From positions 2,165-14,864 of the forward strand of contig CACWNZ010000013.1 in assembly GCA_902762335.1 (NCBI GenBank): a stretch of DNA of 12,700 nt. The letters are read 5' to 3'. Shown here piece by piece: positions 1-9,169 of the stretch. Each line of letters opens with the position of its first letter. Positions within the stretch are counted from its first letter, which is position 1. This stretch comes from an uncultured Ruminococcus sp. (GTDB taxonomy: Bacteria > Bacillota > Clostridia > Oscillospirales > Acutalibacteraceae). Position numbers and translations under genes: made by a program. A model generated the notes under the pieces. That model did no database searches, had not been told where the DNA came from, and saw nothing but the letters and a program-made list of their open reading frames with translations.

Positions 1-3564
<3,564 letters not shown>

Positions 3565-3881
3565 ATTATCACTCCATTCAAATTGATGCATAATGAAAGC
3601 AGAAGGCACAGGCGCGCGGATATTTTCACTCTCCCGTACTGATGCCGTGTAAAAAATTTCAATGCCGTTTCTCACGGAGCTCAGACTCTGATGCGGGTGT
3701 TTTCCGGCGCGTATGCGGGCGTTTTTTCTCCGAAAGCGGGTGCGCCGCAGCTCGGAGCTTTCATCGTCCGACAAATTTGCCAAAAATAGCACTTGATTTT
3801 TTTCCGGGATTGTGGTAATATCTCTGTAAGCCTTTTTGATCGCGTTTTGCCCTGAAAAGGCTACTCCGCTACTATGTGCAT
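3565..3881 (-). promoter_or_regulatory. Long structured 5' leader of rpoB
   Basis: This is the inferred untranslated leader between the promoter and the rpoB start. Two hairpins are visible on the minus strand: AGCCTTTT paired with AAAAGGCT (3862-3829), starting about 20 nt into the transcript; and CTCCGA/TCGGAG enclosing GCGG/CCGC (3757-3728). Neither is followed by a U-run on the minus strand, so neither is a standard terminator. I found no convincing leader peptide with a ribosome binding site, and no riboswitch class I recognise. The leader may carry antitermination or autoregulatory signals that normally lie upstream of rplJL-rpoB, but that is inference. Confidence 0.45.
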
Positions 3882-3887
3882 TTTATA

Positions 3888-3916
3888 ATTATATTACAAC
3901 TCCGTGTCTTTGTCAA
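3888..3916 (-). promoter_or_regulatory. Sigma-A promoter of rpoB
   Basis: On the minus strand TTGACA (3916-3911) and TATAAT (3893-3888) are separated by exactly 17 bases: a perfect consensus vegetative promoter, as expected for a highly expressed polymerase gene. Transcription should start near 3881, giving a leader of roughly 317 nt before the rpoB ATG. The -35 box lies inside a perfect inverted repeat (3908-3931). Confidence 0.9.
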
Positions 3917-3931
3917 GCCGCTTTGACAAAG
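3908..3931. repeat. Perfect 9-bp inverted repeat over the rpoB -35 box
   Basis: CTTTGTCAA (3908-3916) and TTGACAAAG (3923-3931) are perfect reverse complements separated by six bases. The left arm contains the rpoB -35 hexamer read on the minus strand. The right arm carries a TTGACA on the plus strand, but no acceptable -10 box follows at 16-18 bases, so a second promoter there is not supported. A protein operator is possible. No known regulator is assigned. Confidence 0.65.
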
Positions 3932-4157
3932 ACCTCTTATTTTTGCGCGTTTTTCTCCGTTTTACACAAAAATCACACACCTCTGCGGAAAGGGAACGCC
4001 CGGGTGGGTTGAACAAATTTACGCAGTCGGTTTCCGACGGTTCTTCACACAGACCGATTTTTTTCGTTAAAACGTCAGTATCTTCGTATTGTAAAACAAC
4101 GCGGGGTATGCTATCATAAAACCGTAAATTACGACAGTAAGGGAGACTGATACCGAT
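3917..4157. other. Intergenic region between divergent rpoB and ABC transporter promoters
   Basis: This gene-free stretch separates the rpoB promoter from the ABC operon. It holds two overlapping, mutually exclusive plus-strand hairpins: GTCGG-TTT-CCGAC (4026-4038), and a weaker pairing of TCGGT (4027-4031) with ACCGA (4053-4057) followed by seven Ts. It also holds the candidate ABC promoter at 4089-4117. I see no small gene with a ribosome binding site in it. Confidence 0.5.
4089..4117 (+). promoter_or_regulatory. Candidate promoter of the ABC transporter operon
   Basis: TTGTAA (4089-4094) and TATCAT (4112-4117) are 17 bases apart, four-of-six and five-of-six matches to the sigma-A boxes. 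The start would lie near 4124, leaving a short leader of about 34 nt before the ATPase ATG. It is the only reasonable plus-strand pair I found close to the gene. Confidence 0.55.
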
Positions 4158-5120
4158 ATGGATAAGGATAACGGCCGCGTACGGCTTGCAAAGCAGCCTG
4201 ATGCGGAATACGTGCTGACTACGGATAAGCTGTGCAAAAGGTATAAGCACGTCTATGCCGCAAGGGATATAGACATACGCATAAGACGGGGCGAGATCTA
4301 CGGTCTTATAGGCAGGAACGGCGCGGGAAAAACAACTATAATGAGGGTGCTGAGCGGACTTTCCAACGCAACGAGCGGCAGCTATTCGCTGTTCGGCAAA
4401 ACGGGAAGGGAAATAAGATCCGTAATGGGTCAGGTGGGCGCGCTTATCGAGGCGCCGGGCATTTATGCCAACCTGAACGCCGTTGATAACCTCAGAATGA
4501 AGTGCATCGCGCTCAACTGCGACAAGCCCGGCTATGCCGAGCAGCTGCTTGAGCTTGTGGGACTGAGCGATACGGGCAAAAAGCCCGCGGGCGCTTTTTC
4601 CCTCGGTATGAGACAGCGCCTCGGTATCGCGCTTGCGGTGGTCGGCGACCCCAAGCTCGTTATTCTTGACGAGCCGATAAACGGACTCGACCCCCAGGGC
4701 ATAGTTGACGTAAGAAACATTCTTACAAGGCTGAGGGACGAGAGGGGCATGACAATAATGATCTCGAGCCATATCCTTGACGAGCTCGGCAAGTTTGCCG
4801 ACTGCTACGGAATAATAAACGAGGGCAGGCTTATAGACGAGTTCACACGACAGGATATACAGCAGCGCACGGGCTCCTTTACCGTGGTGTCTACCGACAA
4901 CAACGAGAAGGCGCTTGCCGTGATACGCGACATGAGCGGATTGTCTGCGGAGATCGACGGAGAAAAGAGAATAAAAATAACCGGAGAGATCAGCAGGAGC
5001 GCGAACGTCGTCAAGTGCCTTGTAGAGAACGATATCTTTGTCAGGGAAATAAAGACCGAGAGCTTCTCTCTTGAGGACTATTATCTCAGCGTTACGAGAG
5101 GAGGCACCACAAATGCGTGA
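4158..5120 (+). CDS. ABC transporter ATP-binding protein (BcrA/lantibiotic-export-like)
   Basis: This 320-residue cytoplasmic ATPase would power the membrane protein encoded next. Motifs in order: Walker A GRNGAGKTT (52-60), Q-loop glutamine Q92, signature FSLGMRQRL (147-155), Walker B LVILDEP (167-173), D-loop GLDPQG and H-loop histidine H205 in ISSHILDEL. The SLGMRQ signature in place of LSGGQ, and the C-terminal extension of about 100 residues, are typical of the BcrA/lantibiotic-immunity/NatA-like ABC-2 group. All catalytic residues are present. The ATG is preceded by AAGGGAG, but at a rather long 12-base spacing; no closer in-frame start exists. About 18 residues precede the conserved fold, slightly longer than usual. 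The substrate cannot be read from sequence. No two-component system or precursor peptide gene is adjacent, so a peptide-antibiotic role is only one possibility. Confidence 0.93.
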   Translation: MDKDNGRVRLAKQPDAEYVLTTDKLCKRYKHVYAARDIDIRIRRGEIYGLIGRNGAGKTTIMRVLSGLSNATSGSYSLFGKTGREIRSVMGQVGALIEAPGIYANLNAVDNLRMKCIALNCDKPGYAEQLLELVGLSDTGKKPAGAFSLGMRQRLGIALAVVGDPKLVILDEPINGLDPQGIVDVRNILTRLRDERGMTIMISSHILDELGKFADCYGIINEGRLIDEFTRQDIQQRTGSFTVVSTDNNEKALAVIRDMSGLSAEIDGEKRIKITGEISRSANVVKCLVENDIFVREIKTESFSLEDYYLSVTRGGTTNA

Positions 5121-5934
5121 TCTTATAAAAATGGATCTCTTCAAGCTGAAAAAGACCCGATTCTTTATCGCGGTCATGATAGTTGCCTTCGGCGTTACCT
5201 TTGCCGCGCCGCTTCTGGTAAAGGGCTTTATAGAGCTGCTGAAGAATATGCTCGAATCACCGGGCAGCTCCGACCCGTATTCCGCCGGAGAGCTGCAAAT
5301 GCTGGCGCGGGATCTCTCAAGGCCCATCGGCTTTTCGGCAATACTCAGGTCGCCTCTCGGCGGACTGCAGTTAGTCACTATCCCCGTAATGATATTCATA
5401 GTATCCTTCCTGCACCGCGATCTCAATCACGGATATATAAAGAATCTTGCGGGTCAGGTGCCGTGCAGGGGTTATCTTGCGGTATCAAAGTATATCGTTA
5501 TCTGTCTTGCAGAGGCTGTTCTTTTTATACTCGGCATTGCGGGCTCGACCCTCGGCACGCTCATATCCCGCGGCATAAGCTTTGACAGCGACGTCGGCAG
5601 CGGGCTGCTCGAATGTCTGCTAAAGCTGCTGATCCTGTGGGGACTCTCCGCCGTTCTGCTGCTGATCTCAACGGGTCTCGGCAAAAAGAGCTTTGCCGTA
5701 GTCGTTTCGGTCATATTCGCGACGGGCGCTCTTGCAATAATATATATGCCGCTGAGCTTTGCGCTCCAGCAGCTTTTCAATACCCCCGACATACACATAG
5801 AGCAGTACGTTCCCGATCAGATGTTCGGTATGACCAACATCAACGTCGGAGCCGCTCTTGCAGGCTCACTTATACTCATTATAGCCGGGCTTTACGGCAC
5901 GGTAACGCTCATGAACAAAAGAGACGTAAAATAA
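5113..5934 (+). CDS. ABC-2 type transporter permease
   Basis: This 273-residue integral membrane protein is the partner of the ATPase just upstream. A short basic amphipathic N-terminus (LFKLKKTRF) leads into six hydrophobic segments at about 17-36, 84-101, 126-151, 164-187, 193-216 and 245-265, with an extracytoplasmic-looking loop after the first. This is the layout of BcrB-like ABC-2 permeases in exporters and immunity systems. The start at 5113 is chosen because AGGAGG (5099-5104) lies eight bases upstream and the ATG overlaps the ATPase stop by eight bases (ATGCGTGA), implying translational coupling. An ATG at 5071 in the same frame would add 14 residues, but it lies inside the ATPase gene and lacks a comparable binding site. 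The substrate is unknown. Confidence 0.9.
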   Translation: MRDLIKMDLFKLKKTRFFIAVMIVAFGVTFAAPLLVKGFIELLKNMLESPGSSDPYSAGELQMLARDLSRPIGFSAILRSPLGGLQLVTIPVMIFIVSFLHRDLNHGYIKNLAGQVPCRGYLAVSKYIVICLAEAVLFILGIAGSTLGTLISRGISFDSDVGSGLLECLLKLLILWGLSAVLLLISTGLGKKSFAVVVSVIFATGALAIIYMPLSFALQQLFNTPDIHIEQYVPDQMFGMTNINVGAALAGSLILIIAGLYGTVTLMNKRDVK

Positions 5935-5939
5935 ACAGC

Positions 5940-5976
5940 ACTCCCGCGCCTTTAATAAACAGGCACGGGAGTTTTT
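5940..5976 (+). terminator. Intrinsic terminator of the ABC operon
   Basis: ACTCCCGCGCC pairs with GGCACGGGAGT across an 11-base AT-rich loop, with a single internal C-A mismatch, and is followed by a run of Ts. It begins only a few bases after the permease stop codon. Confidence 0.9.
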
Positions 5977-6051
5977 CTTTGGCAATGTTACCATTTATCA
6001 TAGCGGAATATTGTATAAAACAACAATTTTTTTAATTTTTTTAATTAGGCT

Positions 6052-6079
6052 TTGAAAAAATTGTGCATTATGATATAAT
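6052..6079 (+). promoter_or_regulatory. Sigma-A promoter of the glucokinase gene
   Basis: TTGAAA (6052-6057) and TATAAT (6074-6079) are 16 bases apart, with a TGn extended -10 directly in front of the perfect -10 box. The start would be near 6086, giving a leader of about 30 nt. Upstream is a T-rich tract with two TTTTTTTAA copies. I see no catabolite-repression operator. Confidence 0.8.
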
Positions 6080-6117
6080 ACAAATGCAGAATATTTTACA
6101 TACAGGAGGACATTTTT

Positions 6118-7071
6118 ATGTATTATCTCGGTATTGATCTTGGCGGAACAAATATCGTTGCCGGTGTTGTTGACGAAGACGGCAATATCATAGTAAAGGC
6201 AAGCTGTAAGACGAACCTTCCCCGTTCGCAGGAGGAAATTTGCGATGATATGGCGACCGTTGCGCTCAAGGCTCTCGAGAGCGCGGGGCTTACCAAAAAC
6301 GACATCAACTATATCGGCATAGGCGCTCCCGGCGCTGTAAACGGCTCTACGGGCGTTATTGAATTCACCAACAACTTCAATTTCCATAATTGGAGGATCG
6401 GCGATATGATGAACGAGCGTCTCGGCGTAGACATCTACATTGAAAACGATGCAAACGCAGCGGCTTACGGCGAGTTCATGGTAGGCGCCGCAAAGGACGC
6501 CAACGACGCTATCGTCATCACCCTCGGCACGGGCGTAGGCGGCGGCATCATCATTGACGGACAGATCTACAGCGGCTCTAACTATGCGGGCGCTGAGCTC
6601 GGTCACATGGTAATACAGCACGGCGGCCGTCAGTGCAGCTGCGGCAGAAAGGGCTGCTGGGAGGCTTATTCCTCTGCAACGGGTCTTATCAACATGACCA
6701 AGGAGGCTACGATCAACCCCTACAACAACAATTCTATCCTTTACAAAATGATAGAAGGCGACACCTCAAAGATAACGGGCAAGACCGCCTTTGATGCCGC
6801 TGCGCAGGGCTGCGAGGTAGGCAAGGCTATCATAGACGAATACATCGCATATCTCGGCACAGGTCTTGTAAACATCATCAACATCTTCCAGCCCGAGCTT
6901 CTCTGCATTGGCGGCGGTGTAAGCAGTCAGGGCAGGGCTCTCATCGATCCTCTGAGAAAGATAATCGAAACGGAGCGCTACACCAAGCACAACAACAAGC
7001 AGACAGAGGTCTGCCTGTGTCAGCTCGGCAACGATGCGGGTATCATCGGCGCCGCTTTCCTCGGCAAATAA
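6118..7071 (+). CDS. glcK: ROK-family glucokinase
   Basis: This 317-residue cytoplasmic sugar kinase most likely phosphorylates glucose with ATP to glucose 6-phosphate. The N-terminal phosphate-binding motif DLGGTN is at 7-12. The catalytic aspartate is D111 in ENDANAA. A second nucleotide-binding motif, GTGVGGG, lies at 137-143. The sugar-binding AGAELGHM segment (E160, H163) leads into the ROK zinc site C173-x-C175-G-x-x-G-C180 with H163 as the likely fourth ligand. There is no N-terminal helix-turn-helix, so it is an enzyme and not a ROK repressor. AGGAGG (6104-6109) eight bases before the ATG fixes the start. With its own promoter and terminator it is monocistronic. Length and motifs fit GlcK of Gram-positive bacteria. 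Another hexose or N-acetylmannosamine specificity cannot be fully excluded from sequence. Confidence 0.93.
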   Translation: MYYLGIDLGGTNIVAGVVDEDGNIIVKASCKTNLPRSQEEICDDMATVALKALESAGLTKNDINYIGIGAPGAVNGSTGVIEFTNNFNFHNWRIGDMMNERLGVDIYIENDANAAAYGEFMVGAAKDANDAIVITLGTGVGGGIIIDGQIYSGSNYAGAELGHMVIQHGGRQCSCGRKGCWEAYSSATGLINMTKEATINPYNNNSILYKMIEGDTSKITGKTAFDAAAQGCEVGKAIIDEYIAYLGTGLVNIINIFQPELLCIGGGVSSQGRALIDPLRKIIETERYTKHNNKQTEVCLCQLGNDAGIIGAAFLGK

Positions 7072-7089
7072 TTATCCGACAAAATTCAG

Positions 7090-7133
7090 ACGGGCGGGTG
7101 CGTGTGGTCATCACACGGCACCCGCCCGTTTTT
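7090..7133. terminator. Strong terminator shared by convergent transcripts
   Basis: ACGGGCGGGTGC pairs perfectly with GCACCCGCCCGT, and GTGTG/CACAC extends the stem inside with one bulged G and a five-base loop. On the plus strand it ends in TTTTT, so it clearly terminates glcK. The minus-strand gene ending at 7132 has its TAA stop inside this T-run, so the minus transcript enters the same hairpin straight after its stop. On that strand the U-run is poor, so termination there is likely weaker. Confidence 0.9.
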
Positions 7134-7782
7134 ATCTGTATCCGAAGAATTCACGCAGTCCCTGCTTCCGCTCAAGCTCCTCTGCGGTAAAGCCGTAATG
7201 CGCCGCAGAGGCAAGGGTAACGACTTTTTCGAGGAAGCCGCCGTACGGCAGACCAAACCATTCCTCGGGGATCCCGGCGTGTATCGTACCGCCGTCGTTA
7301 TGACCGCCGCCCCACCACCAGGCTTCGTCAAGATCGGCCTCATAGGTGCCGTCGTCCATTTTATTGAAGCAGTACCACGATACCCACTCGTTCATGCCCT
7401 CTATTACCTTGCCGTCCTCGCTGTGAGGAACGGAATATTTCCTCTCGGAATAGCCCTGCTCACCCTTTCCGGCATTCATACGGAACACCGTATAGCGCTC
7501 GCCCGTTTCCTTCGGAACTCTTTTTATCGTAATATTGCCGTTTACGTAGACAGGGCGCTTCGTATCCGGCACACGGCTCTCGTCCGTCATAAGCCTTTCA
7601 AGAAAAGCTATCCTCCCCTTGCTTTCGGCGCTCCTCCTGAACGATGCGGGGATATCCTCCTTTTCAAGTCCGATAAAGCAATAAGCTCCCGTGCTGTATG
7701 AAGAGCTGCCGTCCGACATATAGAAATATACGCCTATGCAGCTTTCTTTGAAATAGACGTAGAAGGTGTCCGTTATCTTCAT
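7132..7782 (-). CDS. Hypothetical protein, last gene of the murA-walJ-rlmH operon
   Basis: I do not recognise this 216-residue protein. It has no signal peptide, no membrane segment and no obvious catalytic motif. It is rich in aromatic residues: the N-terminal third has a beta-like run (TFYVYFKES, VYFYMSDG) and the C-terminal half contains EWVSWYCF and an acidic, tryptophan- and glycine-rich patch, DEAWWWGGGHNDGG, followed by an alpha-helical tail (FTAEELERKQGL). The middle is rich in charged residues and may be partly helical. It starts 15 bases after the rlmH stop with GGGGA eight bases upstream, so it is co-transcribed and probably translated. Codon use resembles its neighbours. Its stop codon lies inside the shared terminator. 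The long open frame, fitting start and operon position make it a real gene, probably cytoplasmic. Function unknown. Confidence 0.85.
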   Translation of the reverse strand: MKITDTFYVYFKESCIGVYFYMSDGSSSYSTGAYCFIGLEKEDIPASFRRSAESKGRIAFLERLMTDESRVPDTKRPVYVNGNITIKRVPKETGERYTVFRMNAGKGEQGYSERKYSVPHSEDGKVIEGMNEWVSWYCFNKMDDGTYEADLDEAWWWGGGHNDGGTIHAGIPEEWFGLPYGGFLEKVVTLASAAHYGFTAEELERKQGLREFFGYR

Positions 7783-7797
7783 TTTGCCGTCCCCGTT

Positions 7798-8277
7798 TCA
7801 TTTATGATATTTCGTTCCCGAATTGATCTGAAAGGCGCGGTATATCTGCTCGCAGAGCATTACCCTTGCAAGCTGATGCGGAAACGTCATCTCGGACATG
7901 GAAAGCCTTATCCTTGCGGCGCTCTTTACCTCGTCCGAGAGTCCCCACGAGCCGCCTATAATAAACGCGATGCTGCTTATGCCCCCGAGAGCGAGCTCCT
8001 CTATCTGCGCTGCAAGAGCCTGTGAGCTTTTCTGTCTGCCCTCTATGCACATGGCTATCACGGCTGCGCCCTTAGGCACGGCGGCAAGCAGGCGCCTGCC
8101 CTCTTTTTCGAGTGTGGAGCTTATATTCGCCTCATTCGGACTGTCGGCTATGCGCTCCTCATCTACCTCTATGATACTGAAGCCGCAGATACCGTTAAGT
8201 CTTTTGGAATACTCCCTGCACGCGTCGACCCAATATTTTTCCTTGAGCCTGCCCACGCAGATAATGCTTATATTCAT
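7798..8277 (-). CDS. rlmH: 23S rRNA pseudouridine-1915 N3-methyltransferase RlmH
   Basis: RlmH is a small SPOUT-class methyltransferase that uses S-adenosylmethionine to methylate pseudouridine 1915 in helix 69 of 23S rRNA on assembled 70S ribosomes. The 159-residue length is exactly that of the family. Seen: the N-terminal beta strand with VGRLKEKYW, the cofactor-loop region FIIGGSWGLSDEV (105-117), the conserved MTFPHQLARVMLCEQIYRA helix and the diagnostic C-terminal KYHK, which reaches the active site of the partner in the dimer. GGAG eight bases upstream of the ATG directly follows the walJ stop, 13 bases away, so the two genes are tightly coupled. In Bacillus, rlmH also lies near walJ, so this linkage is conserved. 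Confidence 0.97.
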   Translation of the reverse strand: MNISIICVGRLKEKYWVDACREYSKRLNGICGFSIIEVDEERIADSPNEANISSTLEKEGRRLLAAVPKGAAVIAMCIEGRQKSSQALAAQIEELALGGISSIAFIIGGSWGLSDEVKSAARIRLSMSEMTFPHQLARVMLCEQIYRAFQINSGTKYHK

Positions 8278-8290
8278 TCTATCAGCTCCG

Positions 8291-9082
8291 TCAGTATATT
8301 ATCGGCGATGCCGCGCCGTTTTCGGAAAGCACCGTCAGAAGATAGTCCGTGCCGTTTTTCATTCCCGAGCACTGCAGCTCGCACAGAGCGGTTTTTTCGG
8401 CAAGCTCGGGTATATTGTTCTCGCGGCTAAGATGAGCGAGCACGAGCCTTGTAGAGCCCGTTCCCACAAGACGGGCGGCAGCCCTTGCACTGTCGTCGTT
8501 TGAAAGATGTCCCCTGTCGGAGAGTATCCTTCTTTTAAGTATGTACGGATAGCTGCCGCAGCGCAGCATACCAATATCATGATTAGACTCAAGCACGACG
8601 GTATCACAGCCCGTAAGAGCTTTCATTATCCCGTCGGTGATAACTCCCGTATCTGTAGCGAACGCCGTTCTTCTGCCGTCCTGCGTCTCTATGCAGTACC
8701 CGTAGCCCTCTGCGCAGTCGTGGGAGATGTGAAACGGAGTTATTTTCATGCTGTCAAGCTCTATTCCTTCACAGCCGATCGTTTCCACGGCGATATCCTC
8801 TTTTACAAGTCCCTTTGCGCTCAGCTCGGCGGCAGTGCCGGGAGATGTGTACACCCTGAGCTTATATCTTGATGCAAACACCTTAAGCGCGCTGATATGG
8901 TCGCCGTGCTCGTGGGTTATGAACACGGCTCTTATATTCTGAGGGTCAAGACCCCTGTCGCGCATTGCAAGCTCAAGCTGCTTGGCGTTTCTGCCGCAGT
9001 CGATGAGTATACCGCTGCCCGCGCTTTCAAGATAATAGCTGTTTCCCGAGCTGCCGCTGAACAGCGGACAAAGCTTTGGCAT
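8291..9082 (-). CDS. walJ: WalJ/YycJ-like metallo-beta-lactamase-fold hydrolase
   Basis: This 263-residue protein belongs to the WalJ (YycJ) branch of the metallo-beta-lactamase fold. In Firmicutes WalJ is encoded with the WalRK two-component system and is thought to act on nucleic acid and to link cell-wall growth with division. Seen: the family N-terminus LFSGSSGNSYYLES; the metal motif THEHGDH (H57, H59, D61, H62); a histidine around HISHD (118-122); the bridging aspartate D144 in FATDTG; ESNHD (165-169); and a C-terminal histidine in LAHLSRENN (H217). All ligands are intact. The ATG follows GGGTGG at a short spacing, with AAGGAG a little further upstream. It lies between murA and rlmH in one operon. 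walR and walK are not in this window. The biochemical substrate is not established from sequence. Confidence 0.93.
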   Translation of the reverse strand: MPKLCPLFSGSSGNSYYLESAGSGILIDCGRNAKQLELAMRDRGLDPQNIRAVFITHEHGDHISALKVFASRYKLRVYTSPGTAAELSAKGLVKEDIAVETIGCEGIELDSMKITPFHISHDCAEGYGYCIETQDGRRTAFATDTGVITDGIMKALTGCDTVVLESNHDIGMLRCGSYPYILKRRILSDRGHLSNDDSARAAARLVGTGSTRLVLAHLSRENNIPELAEKTALCELQCSGMKNGTDYLLTVLSENGAASPIIY

Positions 9083-9125
9083 AGTTCCACCCTTTCTCCT
9101 TTTATGATCTTCCCTTACAGCAAAG

Positions 9126-9157
9126 CAGGCACATTACCCTTTCGGATAATGCACCTG
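9126..9157 (-). repeat. 14-bp hairpin between murA and walJ
   Basis: On the minus strand CAGGTGCATTATCC pairs with GGGTAATGTGCCTG around a GAAA tetraloop. Eleven pairs are Watson-Crick and three are G-U wobbles. The same three positions would be A-C mismatches on the plus strand, so the structure favours the minus-strand RNA. No U-run follows, so it is not a standard terminator. It may be a processing, stability or partial-attenuation element between the two genes. Confidence 0.6.
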
Positions 9158-9169
9158 TAAAGCCTGTGT

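Noticed and set aside
3923..3951. Second promoter reading rightward from TTGACA at 3923
   Set aside because: No -10-like hexamer occurs 16-18 bases downstream; the sequence there is GC-rich (GCGCGTTT).
3894..5426. A 510-codon open frame on the minus strand, antisense to the ABC ATPase and reaching into the permease gene
   Set aside because: It lies opposite a gene with every ABC ATPase motif, has no family motif, shows the odd residue make-up of an antisense frame, and would run through the rpoB promoter region.
5613..6035. A 140-codon plus-strand frame overlapping the permease and running through its terminator
   Set aside because: It is out of frame with a clear six-helix permease, and its translation is low complexity and rich in arginine and histidine, as expected of a shifted frame.
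7102..7701. A 199-codon plus-strand open frame opposite the unknown 216-residue gene
   Set aside because: It begins inside the glcK terminator and has no ribosome binding site, whereas the minus-strand frame has an operon position, a plausible binding site and neighbour-like codon use.
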